Assembly: GCA_963746275.1 (NCBI GenBank)
Contig: CAVVAX010000011.1
Span: 1-64,000 of the forward strand
Direction of reading: 5' to 3'
Length of the DNA stretch: 64,000 nt
DNA from: JAEULH01 sp963746275
GTDB lineage: Bacteria > Pseudomonadota > Alphaproteobacteria > Rhodospirillales > Defluviicoccaceae
The position numbers and the translations under genes were made by a program. The notes under the pieces are model-generated. The model saw only the letters and a program-made list of their open reading frames with translations. It ran no database searches and had not been told where the DNA came from. This document shows positions 1-10,650 of this stretch, in pieces. The stretch's first letter is position 1; the number at the start of each line of letters is the position of its first letter.

Positions 1-235
1 AGATGTAGGGCGCCAGCCGCGACGGGAGGACTATATCGTGGGGTCCGATTCGCAACAACCACAAAGCGCAGGTTCAAGCGGCGTCGTTATCGGCGCACGC
101 GCGGAACAGGTCCGCGGGTGACGGCATAAGGTTCCTGGCAGGCGGCGCCGCCGCCTCCTCTCGTCATCGCCGTGCTCGTCACGGCGATCCACGTCTGCAC
201 GGGACGCCGGGGCCAGCCGGCGGTGGCGAATCGTG
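1..235. other. Left-edge stretch without a supported gene
   Basis: These bases lie downstream of the minus-strand permease that ends at position 236. I see no conserved protein in any frame, no RNA gene and no clear terminator. Confidence 0.4.
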
Positions 236-2002
236 TCAGAGAGGCCAGAAGAGCGGGATGACGAAGCTGGCGACGGCCCAGAGGATGATGTTGAGCGGCA
301 GGCCGATCCGGGTGAAGTCGAGGAAGCGGTAGCCGCCTGCGCCGTAGACGAAGGTGTTGGTCTGATAGCCGATGGGGGTGGCGAAGCTGGCGCTGGCCGC
401 GAACATCACCGCGACCACGAACGGGCGAGGGTCGACGCCGAGCTCGTGGGCGAGGCCGACGGCGATGGGTGTGAGTAGAATCGCCGTCGCGTTGTTGCTC
501 ATGAACTCGGTGAGGAACGAGGTCAGGGCATAGAGCGCCGAGAGAACCGCCACGGGGCCGAGCTGGCCGATGACGCCGACGATGGCGCTGACGATCAGCG
601 CCCCGGCGCCGGTGGCTTCCATGGCCCCGCCCAACGCCAGCATGGCGAAGATCAGCATCAGGATCGGCCAGTGGATCGCCTTGTACGCCTCGTCGGCGTC
701 CAGACAGCCGAAGGCGACGACGGTGATGGCAGCGATGAAGGCGGTCGCGGTGATCGGCAGCATCTCGAACGACGACAGGAGCATCACTGACAGCACCGCG
801 AGGACAGCGATCCACGCCTTGTTGCGGCGGAACGGCCGGTCGGTGACCTCGCTGAGGTTGACCAGCTCCTGGCGGTCGAACAGGCGCTTCAGGCCCTCAG
901 GCGGCCCTTCGAGCAGCAGGGTGTCGCCGAACTGCAGCCGGACTTCGTCGAAGTTGCCAGACAGGTTCTCGTTCTGGCGGTGGATGGCGAGGATGAACGT
1001 GTCGTAGAGCCGGCGCAGGTTAAGGTCGGCGACGCGCTGGCCGACGAAGCTGGAGCTGGGGCCGATGATGCCTTCCATCATCCGGATGTTGCGCGTGCCG
1101 ATGGGCTCGAGCGCATGCTGGGCCCCGGCGCCGCGCAGGTCCATGAAGTCGACGACGCTGGTGCGCAGAACCAGCCGGTCGCCGGCGGCCAGGGCGGGTT
1201 CGCCATAGTCCGGATCGAAGGAGCCGCCCTCGCCGATGACGTCGATGACGGTGTAGCCGCGCTGGCGGGTGAGGCCCGCTTCCGTCAGCGACTTGCCGAT
1301 GAGCGGGGAGCCGTGCGGCACCAGGAGCTCGGTCAGGAACTTGCGCTGCGACAGGTCGATCAGCGTCTCCGACAGGGTCTGCCGGTCGGGCAAGAGGTGT
1401 CGGCCGAAGAGGACGATGTACAGGCCCCCGACCACGGCCATGACCGAGCCGGCGGCGGTGATCTCGAACAGGCCGAAGGGCGCCAGCCCCTGCCGCTGCG
1501 CCACGCCGTCGACGATGATGTTGGTCGAGGTGCCGATCAGCGTGCAGGTGCCGCCAAGGATCGTTGCGAACGACAGCGGGATCAGCAGCTTCGACGCCGA
1601 GATCCGCAGCGAGTGGGCGAGCGCGATCATCACCGGCGTCATGATCACGACGATGGGCGTGTTGTTGATGAACGCCGACATAACCATGACGACCAGCATG
1701 GTGGCGGCAAGCGCCACGGCGGGCGAGCGCCAGCGGACGCTGGCAAGGCTTCGGCCCAGCCGGTCGATGACGCCGGTTCGCTCCAACGCCGCCGAGAGGA
1801 TGAACAGGCAGCCGACGGTGAAGGGCGCCGTGTTGCTGAAGACCTTGAGCACGTCCTCGATGCCGAGGATGCCGAGCGCAAGCAGCAGGGCGACGCCGCC
1901 CATCGCCAGCACTTCCGGCGGGATCAGCTCCTTGACCATGCCGAAAAAGACGATGGTCACGAGGAACAGGACGATGACGATCTGGATCGTTTCCCAGGTC
2001 AT
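236..2002 (-). CDS. SLC13-family permease with two TrkA-C (RCK_C) domains
   Basis: Inner-membrane transporter of the SLC13/CitT-ArsB fold, probably a sodium- or proton-coupled anion symporter; the substrate cannot be read from sequence. The 588-residue protein starts with a hydrophobic helix (MTWETIQIVIVLFLV). The two SLC13 half-domains (about residues 1-200 and 390-588) flank a soluble middle with two TrkA-C-like domains; one begins near LVPHGSPLIGKSL. The conserved hairpin sequences INNTPIVVIMTPV in the first half and MSNNATAILLTPIA in the second are the family's paired substrate and sodium loops. A close paralogue lies directly upstream on the same strand, and the pair probably arose by tandem duplication. 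Family is certain, substrate unknown. Confidence 0.9.
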   Translation of the reverse strand: MTWETIQIVIVLFLVTIVFFGMVKELIPPEVLAMGGVALLLALGILGIEDVLKVFSNTAPFTVGCLFILSAALERTGVIDRLGRSLASVRWRSPAVALAATMLVVMVMSAFINNTPIVVIMTPVMIALAHSLRISASKLLIPLSFATILGGTCTLIGTSTNIIVDGVAQRQGLAPFGLFEITAAGSVMAVVGGLYIVLFGRHLLPDRQTLSETLIDLSQRKFLTELLVPHGSPLIGKSLTEAGLTRQRGYTVIDVIGEGGSFDPDYGEPALAAGDRLVLRTSVVDFMDLRGAGAQHALEPIGTRNIRMMEGIIGPSSSFVGQRVADLNLRRLYDTFILAIHRQNENLSGNFDEVRLQFGDTLLLEGPPEGLKRLFDRQELVNLSEVTDRPFRRNKAWIAVLAVLSVMLLSSFEMLPITATAFIAAITVVAFGCLDADEAYKAIHWPILMLIFAMLALGGAMEATGAGALIVSAIVGVIGQLGPVAVLSALYALTSFLTEFMSNNATAILLTPIAVGLAHELGVDPRPFVVAVMFAASASFATPIGYQTNTFVYGAGGYRFLDFTRIGLPLNIILWAVASFVIPLFWPL

Positions 2003-2123
2003 GGCTGCTCATCCCGCGCGCAAGGTTCGGCCGAGCCGCGCGGGCAGCAACGCCCGCACCTCGGGCGGTCGCACGGCGGGTGCGTTCGGCCGGCATGGTT
2101 GGTCATGGGAACGCCGTCCGCTG

Positions 2124-3914
2124 TCAGGACAAAGGCCAGTACAGGGGAATCACGAACGTCGCGGTCAGCCAGAGGATTACGCTCAGCGGCAGTCCGATTT
2201 TGACGAAATCGATAAACCGGTACCCCCCGGCTGTATACACGAAAGTGTTCGTCTGGTAGCCGATCGGCGTGGCGAAGCTGGCGCTGGCGGCGAACATCAC
2301 CGCGACGACGAAGGGGCGCGGATCGACCGCCAGATCCTCGGCCAGCCCGAGCGCGATCGGCGTGAACAGGATGGCGGTGGCGTTGTTGCTCATCACCGCG
2401 GTCAGGATCGAGGTGATGAGGTAGAGGATGGAGAGGACGGCCGTGGGGCCGAGACCGGCGACCAGGCGCGTCATCTCGCCGACGATCAGTTCCGCAGCCC
2501 CGGTCGTCTCCATAGCCCGGCCGACCGCCAGCATCCCGAAGATCAGCATGAGCAGGTGCCACTGGATCGCCTCATAGGCCTCGTCGACATCGAGGCAGCC
2601 GAGCAGCACCACCGCGGTAGCCCCGATCAGCGCCAGTGCCGCGATCGGCAGCACCTCTAGGGATGCAAGGACCATCAGCGCCGCCAGCGCCGCGACCGCG
2701 ATCGGCGCCTTGTCGCGGCGGAATGGCCGCGTGTGCGGCTGGCTGAGGTTGACCAGCTCGTGGGTGTCGAATAGCCGCCGCAGCCCCTCCGGTGGCCCCT
2801 CGAGCAGCAGCGTGTCGCCGAAGGCGAGGCGGACCTCCTCGAAGGCGCCTTGCAGCACCTCGTTCTGGCGGTGGATGGCGAGGATGTAGACGCCATACAG
2901 CCGGCGAAGGTTGAGGTCGGCGACCCGCTGGCCGACGAAATGCGAGCGCGGGCTGACGATCCCCTCCATCACCTGGGCGTTACGGCTGCGGATCGGCTCC
3001 AGCGCCGGGTTCTCGTCGGCGGCGAAGACGACGCTGCCCTCCTTGCGCAGCCCGACAACGTCGGCGGCGTTGGTGCGAAAGATCAGCCGGTCGCCGGCTT
3101 TGAGGATCGGCTCGCCGTTGGCCGGGTTGAACGAGGCCCCCTGGCGGATGAGGTCAATGACATGCAGCCCGCGCTTCATTGTCAGCCCGGCCTCGCTCAG
3201 GGTCTTGCCGACCAGCGACGAGCCATGCGGCACCAGCGCCTCGCCAAGGAACTGCCGGCGCGACAGATCCGGCATTGTCTCGCCAATGGTCTTGCGGTCC
3301 GGAAGCAGCCACGGCCCGAAGAAGACGAGGTAGGCGATGCCAATCACCGCCATCACCAGCCCGGGAATGGTGATCTCGAACATCCCGAAGCCTGGCAGGC
3401 CATGAGCTTGGGCAACGCCGTCGACCAGCAGGTTCGTCGACGTCCCGATCAGGGTGCAGGTGCCGCCGAAGATGCTGGCGAACGACAGCGGGATCAACAG
3501 CTTGGAGGGCGCGACCCCAAGCGTATGGGAAACCGCGATCGTCACCGGAGTGAGAATGACCACGACCGGGGTGTTGTTCATGAACGCGGAGATGAAGGCC
3601 ACTATGGTGGTCATAACTGCGATCGCGACGAGCGGCGAGCGCCACTTCACCCGCGACAGGGCGTCGCCCATCAACTCGATGACGCCGGTGCGCTCGAGTG
3701 CGGCGCTCAGGACCAGCATGCAGGCGATGGTGATCGGCGCGCTGTTGCTGAAGACGGCGAGGACGTCGCTGGTTTCCAGGATGCCGACGAGGAGAAGGAC
3801 CGCGACCGCGGAAAGGGCGACGATGTCGGCCGAAAGCGTCTCCCGGATAAAGCCGAAGAAGACGATTACGACCATGACGAGGACGACGACGATCTGAAGC
3901 GTTTCCCAGCTCAA
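2124..3914 (-). CDS. SLC13-family permease with TrkA-C domains, tandem paralogue
   Basis: Second inner-membrane SLC13-type transporter, collinear with the one at 236-2002: N-terminal helix, the loop MNNTPVVVILTPV, a middle pair of TrkA-C domains and the second loop MSNNATAILFTPIA. The open frame runs far upstream without a homologous ATG. I choose the TTG at 3912-3914 because it gives SWETLQIVVVLVMV, which aligns with the start of the paralogue (TWETIQIVIVLFLV). That yields 596 residues, the usual family length. The two genes lie 121 bp apart on one strand and may be co-transcribed. Substrate is unknown; sulfate, phosphate or dicarboxylates are all possible for the family. Confidence 0.88.
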   Translation of the reverse strand: MSWETLQIVVVLVMVVIVFFGFIRETLSADIVALSAVAVLLLVGILETSDVLAVFSNSAPITIACMLVLSAALERTGVIELMGDALSRVKWRSPLVAIAVMTTIVAFISAFMNNTPVVVILTPVTIAVSHTLGVAPSKLLIPLSFASIFGGTCTLIGTSTNLLVDGVAQAHGLPGFGMFEITIPGLVMAVIGIAYLVFFGPWLLPDRKTIGETMPDLSRRQFLGEALVPHGSSLVGKTLSEAGLTMKRGLHVIDLIRQGASFNPANGEPILKAGDRLIFRTNAADVVGLRKEGSVVFAADENPALEPIRSRNAQVMEGIVSPRSHFVGQRVADLNLRRLYGVYILAIHRQNEVLQGAFEEVRLAFGDTLLLEGPPEGLRRLFDTHELVNLSQPHTRPFRRDKAPIAVAALAALMVLASLEVLPIAALALIGATAVVLLGCLDVDEAYEAIQWHLLMLIFGMLAVGRAMETTGAAELIVGEMTRLVAGLGPTAVLSILYLITSILTAVMSNNATAILFTPIALGLAEDLAVDPRPFVVAVMFAASASFATPIGYQTNTFVYTAGGYRFIDFVKIGLPLSVILWLTATFVIPLYWPLS

Positions 3915-4241
3915 TACGCGGTTCCTCAGCCGATGGAGCGGCCGCCGAATGTCTCGGGCTGGTCGCGACCAGCGGCCATGCCCCGTTCGGTGCTCCGCTT
4001 CGCGCTCGCCTCGTCCTCTTGGGGGTCCTTGGGGAGGCGGAAGGTAGCGGAGCGGGTGAGCGGGCGCAAAGGCGAAAAGGGCAAGGCCATACACGGACCG
4101 GCCGCCGCGGGCGGGCAGCGCGCCGGAGCCGCCGGCCGGTTGTGTTCTTGCCTGCTGCGTGAGCGACACCATCTGGATGGCGAACCGGCCGTCCGGCTCC
4201 TGCCACTCCTCGCAGCTGCAAAAGGCCGTTAGTCTGCCCTC
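3915..4241. other. Divergent intergenic region between permease and threonine aldolase
   Basis: About 330 bp between the minus-strand permease start and the plus-strand ltaE start. It should carry promoters for both directions, but no convincing -35/-10 pair, operator or small gene stands out. Confidence 0.35.
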
Positions 4242-5297
4242 ATGATCGACCTGCGCAGCGATACCGTCACCCGACCCACGCCGGCAATGCGCGAGGCCAT
4301 GGCCGCCGCGCCGGTCGGCGATGACGTCTATGGCGACGACCCGACGGTGCACGAGCTCGAGCGGCGCATCGCCGAGCTGCTCGGCCACGAGGCGGCGGTG
4401 TACATGCCGTCCGGCACCATGACCAATCAGGTCGCGCTGCGCGCCCATACCGAGTCCGGAGATCAGATTCTTTGCGATGCGCAGGCGCACATCGCGATCC
4501 TGGAGCGCGGGGCGCCGGCGGCGCTGTCTGGCTTGAGCGTTCGACCCTTGCCCGGCCGCCAGGGCGTCTTCAGCGCCGGCGACGTCCGCGCGGCGTGTCC
4601 GCCCTCGCACCGGTTCCTGCCGGTGATCCAGCCGCCGACCAAGCTGGTCTGCGTGGAGAACACCCACAACGTCGGTGGCGGCACCATCTGGCCGCTGGCG
4701 ACGCTCAAAGGCGTCTTGGCCGCGAGCCGCGAGCTTGGGTTGAGGACGCACCTCGACGGAGCCAGGATCTGGAACGCCGCCGCTGCGACCGGGATCGACG
4801 TCGCCGCCTATGCCTCCGGCTTCGACAGCGTCAGCGTCTGCTTTTCCAAGGGCCTCGGCGCACCCGTTGGCTCCGCCCTTGCCGGCAGCGCCGCCTTCGT
4901 TGCCCGGGCGCGGCGGTTCAAGGCCTTGTTCGGAGGCGGCTTCCGCCAGGCCGGCATTATTGCCGCCGCCGCCCTTTATGCCCTCGACCACCACCGTGAC
5001 CGGCTGGTCCACGACCACGCGAACGCCCGGCGGCTCGCCCACGGCCTCGCCGCGGTAGACGGGATCGAGCTGGACGTCGGTGGCGTCGTCACCAACATCG
5101 TGCGCTTTCGCGTGACCTCGCTGACTGCCCAGGCGTTCGTGGAGCGTTGCTATGCCGCCGGTGTTTACATGCTGCCGTCAGGGCCGGACGGTGTGCGCGC
5201 GGTGACGCATCTGGATGTATCCGAGGCCGACGTGGACACGGCCATGGCTCGCATCACCGCCGTCATGACGGAGGGCAGGGTGAGGGTGGCATCGTGA
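4242..5297 (+). CDS. ltaE: Low-specificity L-threonine aldolase
   Basis: Cytosolic PLP enzyme cleaving L-threonine/allo-threonine to glycine and acetaldehyde. The 351 residues match the usual family length. The diagnostic N-terminus IDLRSDTVTRPTPAMREAM is followed by GDDVYGDDPTV and YMPSGTMTNQVAL. The PLP lysine lies in VSVCFSKGLGAPVGS, and the preceding THLDGARIWNAA carries the Asp/Arg cofactor contacts. The stop codon overlaps the GTG start of the downstream lipid kinase (GTGA), so the two are probably translationally coupled. Confidence 0.95.
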   Translation: MIDLRSDTVTRPTPAMREAMAAAPVGDDVYGDDPTVHELERRIAELLGHEAAVYMPSGTMTNQVALRAHTESGDQILCDAQAHIAILERGAPAALSGLSVRPLPGRQGVFSAGDVRAACPPSHRFLPVIQPPTKLVCVENTHNVGGGTIWPLATLKGVLAASRELGLRTHLDGARIWNAAAATGIDVAAYASGFDSVSVCFSKGLGAPVGSALAGSAAFVARARRFKALFGGGFRQAGIIAAAALYALDHHRDRLVHDHANARRLAHGLAAVDGIELDVGGVVTNIVRFRVTSLTAQAFVERCYAAGVYMLPSGPDGVRAVTHLDVSEADVDTAMARITAVMTEGRVRVAS

Positions 5298-6163
5298 GCC
5301 GGCACGCGCTGCTGCTGATCAACCGTAAGGGCGCGACCAGCCACGGCAACATCGACGAGGGCTTGCGCGTGCTCGACGATGCCGGCATCGAGGTTTCGGC
5401 GCACTTCTGCCGGCGAGCGCAGCGCATCCCCGAAGTGATTCGCGCCGACCATGGCCGCGCCGACATGATCATCGTCGGCGGCGGCGATGGCACCTTGTCC
5501 TTGGCCCTGGAGGCGGTGCTGGAAACCGGCCTGCCCATGGGCATCCTGCCCATGGGCAACGCCAACGACCTGGCTCGGACGCTTGCCATCCCCACGCGCA
5601 TAAACGACGCCTTCAAGGTCATCGCCGGCGGGCGTGTCCGCCGTATCGACGTTGGCGAGGTGAACGGCAAGCACTTCTTCAACGTCGCCTCCATCGGGCT
5701 CAGCGTCGACATCGCCCAGCGCCTCACCCGGGAGGCGAAGAAGCGCTGGGGGGTGCTGGCGTACATCGGCAATGCCTGGCAAGCCGTTCATGCCGCCTCT
5801 TCGTTCCAGACAAAGATCCGTTGCGGCGACGAGACGCTGGAGCTGAAGAGCATCCAGGTCGCCGTCGGCAATGGCCGCTACTATGGCGGTGGAATGACGG
5901 TGGCCGAGGACGCCACGATCGACGACCGACGTCTCGATCTCTACGCCATCGAGCGGCAGCGGTGGTGGCGCCTGGCGGTGATGCTACCGGCCCTGCGCTG
6001 GGGCAAGCACAAGCTGGTGGAGGGGGTTCACACCCTCCACGGCGAGCAGATCCACATCGAGACCGACCCGCCGATGTCGATCAACGTCGACGGCGAGGTG
6101 GTGACCGAGACGCCTGCTGACTTCCGCGTTCTCCCGGCGGCGCTGCCGGTGTTTGTTCCGTAG
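5294..6163 (+). CDS. Diacylglycerol/sphingosine kinase-family lipid kinase (YegS-like)
   Basis: Probable ATP-dependent lipid kinase of the DAGK catalytic fold. The GTG at 5294 overlaps the ltaE stop and gives 289 residues starting SRHALLLINRKGA, matching the family N-terminus (LLxNxxAR-type). The nucleotide-binding motif VGGGDGTLSLAL is near residue 60-70, followed by GILPMGNANDLARTL, both hallmarks of the family. The C-terminal beta-sandwich carries DGRRLDLYAIE-like and INVDGEVV segments. Coupling to threonine aldolase is positional only. Likely substrates (diacylglycerol, phosphatidylglycerol) cannot be separated from sequence. Confidence 0.88.
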   Translation: MSRHALLLINRKGATSHGNIDEGLRVLDDAGIEVSAHFCRRAQRIPEVIRADHGRADMIIVGGGDGTLSLALEAVLETGLPMGILPMGNANDLARTLAIPTRINDAFKVIAGGRVRRIDVGEVNGKHFFNVASIGLSVDIAQRLTREAKKRWGVLAYIGNAWQAVHAASSFQTKIRCGDETLELKSIQVAVGNGRYYGGGMTVAEDATIDDRRLDLYAIERQRWWRLAVMLPALRWGKHKLVEGVHTLHGEQIHIETDPPMSINVDGEVVTETPADFRVLPAALPVFVP

Positions 6164-6310
6164 CCACCGGAACAGGGATCTCGCGCCGGCCGTGAGCCAA
6201 TCGGCCGATGCCCCGGCGCAAGACAGCGCGTGTGCTTTGCTTGTATCGTAGGGATCGACATCCGCAGCCAGCCGCCGCGGCCTGCGGGCGGGCCGGAGGG
6301 AGGATCAACC

Positions 6311-6499
6311 ATGGCGACGACAAACGCGGGGATCGCGGCACAACTCCTTCGGGAAGCCGCCGAGTTCTACCGGACGCTCGGCAGCAGCAGCCCGGAGCTC
6401 AAGGACCGCATGGACGAGTTCGGCGTGCTCTATGAGCAGGTCGCGGAACTGCTGGATGCCGACCCGATAGGCTTGCTTACGGACAATCCGCCGCGCTGA
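6311..6499 (+). CDS. Small helical protein, paralogue A
   Basis: 62-residue protein of unknown function. The ATG at 6311 is preceded by a good ribosome site (GGGAGG). It shares LLREAAxxYRTLG, an RMxEFxxLYExVAE core and DPxG near the C-terminus with the 63-residue protein at 6718-6909, so the two are tandem paralogues about 220 bp apart. No signal peptide or membrane helix. The charge pattern suggests two amphipathic helices. Coding character is supported by the conserved paralogue rather than by any family I recognise. Confidence 0.7.
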   Translation: MATTNAGIAAQLLREAAEFYRTLGSSSPELKDRMDEFGVLYEQVAELLDADPIGLLTDNPPR

Positions 6500-6717
6500 G
6501 CGCGAACTTCGGGCCGCCGGCGCTGAGGAGCGAGACCAGCACCTCAGCATGCGTTTCGTTGCATTCGGAGGGGCACGGCGCGCGCTCCGGCGTCGCCGCG
6601 GGCGGCCGCGACCGCGGCGGTTGACCCCGCCCGCATCGTGGTCACCTTCGCCAGTGTGGCGGGTGCTTCCGGCGCCGCGCCGGGCTTTGCAGGACACGGC
6701 AAGAACGGAGGCGAAAC

Positions 6718-6909
6718 TTGAAGACCAATGCCGATCTGGCGGCGAGACTGCTGCGTGAAGCCGCGTTTATCTACCGCACCCTGGGTCAAGGCGATAACGC
6801 CGACCGGCGGCGGATGATGGAATTCGCAGATCTTTACGAAAGGGTCGCCGAGCAGGTTGAGCGCGACCCGCTGGGCTCCTTCGTCGCTGCCGCCGGCGCC
6901 GAGACCTGA
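6718..6909 (+). CDS. Small helical protein, paralogue B
   Basis: 63-residue protein of unknown function, homologous along its whole length to the protein at 6311-6499 (shared LLREAA, YRTLG, RRMMEFADLYERVAE, DPLG). It starts with TTG at 6718, supported by the Shine-Dalgarno ACGGAGG just upstream. It lies 100 bp before a receiver-PilZ gene on the same strand. Predicted cytosolic and helical, with no cysteine or metal motif. Confidence 0.68.
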   Translation: MKTNADLAARLLREAAFIYRTLGQGDNADRRRMMEFADLYERVAEQVERDPLGSFVAAAGAET

Positions 6910-7012
6910 TCGGGCGCCCTCCGCCCGCGGCCGCTTCCCTTAAGCCTTCGTTCACGAGCCGGCGCGACAATCGACGCGGTTGGGCTCCGGTCGATGCAAT
7001 GGGCGCTGGGCG

Positions 7013-7591
7013 ATGCGCGTTCTTCAAGTCGAAAGCGATCTCGATGCCGCGGGCGCGGTCGAGCGGCTGATCAAGGCCGCGGGATCGGCATGCGACACCG
7101 CGCCGACCGGGCGCCTGGGCCTCGAGCTGGCGATGTTCGAGCACTACGATCTCGTCCTGCTGGCCTTCGCACTGCCCGACATGAGCGGCGCCGACGTGAT
7201 CGCCAGGCTGGATGCGGACGGGATCGGCGCGCCCGTTCTCGTGCGGATGCGGCAGCGGGCGGTGGCCGAAGCCTATGCCGATATCGTTCAGCGGTTCGTC
7301 GGCGGCCGGCCGGCCGGTGCGGCTCCGAAGCCGGCAGAGGGGAAGACCGCGCAAGACCGCGCCAGCGTCCGTCACAAAATCCTCAAGGCCGGGCAGATCG
7401 TCTATCGCAACGCCAGTTGCGTCATGGACTGCACCATCTTGAACATCTCCGCCACCGGCGCCTGCATCCAGCCGGCGGACGCGTTCGACGAGCCCGGCAA
7501 CTTCGTCCTGAAGATCGCCCACGGGCCGAGCCGGCGCTGCGAAGTCCGCTGGCGCTCCGGCGGCAAGCTCGGCGTCCGCTTCATCCAGTAG
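7013..7591 (+). CDS. CtrA-like pseudo-receiver fused to a PilZ domain
   Basis: 192-residue cytosolic signalling protein. Residues 1-110 align without gaps to the start of a CtrA-type receiver (MRVLQVESD, then a LPDMSG turn), but the phospho-acceptor position 51 is alanine (LLAFALPDMSG instead of LLDLNLPDMSG) and the acidic pocket is weakened (ESD). Phosphorylation is therefore unlikely. The C-terminal PilZ domain keeps both c-di-GMP motifs: RxxxR in DRASVRHK and NxSxxG in NISATGAC. I infer a c-di-GMP effector whose receiver serves protein contacts. The ATG at 7013 was chosen because it gives the canonical receiver start. The uppP gene converges on it. Confidence 0.85.
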   Translation: MRVLQVESDLDAAGAVERLIKAAGSACDTAPTGRLGLELAMFEHYDLVLLAFALPDMSGADVIARLDADGIGAPVLVRMRQRAVAEAYADIVQRFVGGRPAGAAPKPAEGKTAQDRASVRHKILKAGQIVYRNASCVMDCTILNISATGACIQPADAFDEPGNFVLKIAHGPSRRCEVRWRSGGKLGVRFIQ

Positions 7592-7599
7592 ATCCTGTG

Positions 7600-8407
7600 T
7601 TAGCCGCGCGCGGCGAGCAGGACGAGCATGACGCTGCCGACGGCGATTCGGTACCAGCCGAAGGGGGCGAAGCCGTGCCGGCCGACGAAGCCGACGAAGG
7701 TGCGCACCACGACAATAGCCGAGATGAAGGCGGCGACGAAGCCAATGGCGATCATGCCGGCGTCGTTCATGGTCAGCGCGTCGCGGCTCTTGTAGAGGTC
7801 AAGCGCGGAGGCGCCGAGCATCGTCGGGATGGCGAGAAAGAAGGAGAACTCCGCCGCCGCCCGCCGCTCCACGCCGAGCGTCAGCGCGCCGATGATCGTG
7901 GCGCCGGCGCGCGAGACGCCCGGGATCATTGCCAGCACCTGGAACAGCCCGATCTTCAGCGCCAGCGCCGGGGAGAAGGACTCGACCTCGAAGACGTCCG
8001 GCGCCGGCAGATACTTCTCGATGACGATCAGAACGATGCCGCCGGCGATGAGGGCGACGCTAACCACCCAGGGCGAGAACAGGACCGCCTTGATGAAGTC
8101 GTGGGCCATGGCGCCGACGACGGCCGAGGGCAGGAACGCCAGCAGCACCGCCAGGGCGAAGCGCCGCGAGCGGGGATCCTCTTGCAGCGGTAAAGGCGAC
8201 GTGCGCGAGCCTGGGAAAGAAGCCGGCGACGACGGCCAGGATCGCCCCCAGCTGAATGACCACCTCGAAGACGGAACTGCTCGCGGTGCGAAAGCCAAGG
8301 AGATCGCCGACGAGGATCAGATGACCCGTGGAGGAAACCGGCAGGAACTCCGTCAGGCCCTCGATGATCCCGAGAAAAACGGCCTGAAGTGCGAGTATCG
8401 CGTCCAT
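7600..8407 (-). CDS. uppP: Undecaprenyl-diphosphatase (frameshifted)
   Basis: Polytopic membrane phosphatase recycling undecaprenyl diphosphate for cell-wall synthesis; confers bacitracin tolerance in family members. The N-terminal part (start 8407, MDAILALQAVFLGIIEG) has the signature EGLTEFLPVSSTGH. The C-terminal part in another frame has PGVSRAGATI, matching the second catalytic motif. The reading frame changes near 8175-8200, between FPRLAHVAF and DPRSRRFALAVLLAFLP, a normally continuous stretch. Total length then matches the family (~268 residues). A one-base indel, probably a sequencing error, is the simplest explanation. Confidence 0.87.
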
Positions 8408-8893
8408 TGCTGCGGACGGTTAGAGAGGAAGGCCCGGGGGCGCAAGCGGAATGCGTACAACGCATGTAAGGGTTGCGCGTCCTGGCCGGTGCCGGGCAGC
8501 CATCGTCTGCAACCTGATGCGCGCGCCGCAACCGGCTTGACGCGATCGTTGAACGGCGAGGCGTTCTCAACTAGATTGGAGGCATTGTAAAGAATGGGCT
8601 CCGAGCCTGGAGCGCTGTTATCCACGGCGCTCCGGCGCCTGGCGTTGCTTGAGGCATGATGATGGCGACGGCGCGAGATCACGGGCGAGGCGGGACCGGC
8701 GCCGGCCGCGCTGTAGCCGCGCGCCCGCGCCGCGCCGGCCCCGCGGTCCTCTCCGTGCCCTGCTCCGGTCGCGACTTAGGTCCGGCCGCCGGATCTGACG
8801 GCCACCGGCGGCCGCTGCGCGGGCCGAAAGCCGAAGAGACCCATAACGAGGCGGGCGCGAGCCTTCGCGCAGCCGGAGCCGAGGACCACCAGC
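8408..8893. other. Long divergent leader region between uppP and leuA
   Basis: Nearly 490 bp without a supported protein. It holds a possible promoter (8549-8577) and a long GC-rich leader toward leuA with several short inverted repeats. I found no leucine-rich leader peptide and no recognisable T-box. Confidence 0.35.
8549..8577 (+). promoter_or_regulatory. Candidate sigma-70-type promoter for leuA
   Basis: TTGAAC and TAGATT are separated by 17 bp in the proper order, about 320 bp before the leuA start. The match is moderate and rests on sequence only. Confidence 0.3.
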
Positions 8894-10588
<1,695 letters not shown>

Positions 10589-10650
10589 CGGTGAGCGACC
10601 GGTGCGCCGGCCGGCCCCGGCTGCCATTCCGGTGGCTCTAGGATCGGGCC

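Noticed and set aside
980..2203. Long plus-strand frames opposite the SLC13 permeases (also 2850-4232)
   Set aside because: Composition is Arg/Asp/Gly/His-rich and lacks motifs; these are antisense shadows of high-GC coding sequence.
8656..8893. Leucine leader peptide/attenuator for leuA
   Set aside because: The short frame starting at 8656 contains almost no leucine codons, and no terminator/antiterminator pair is evident.
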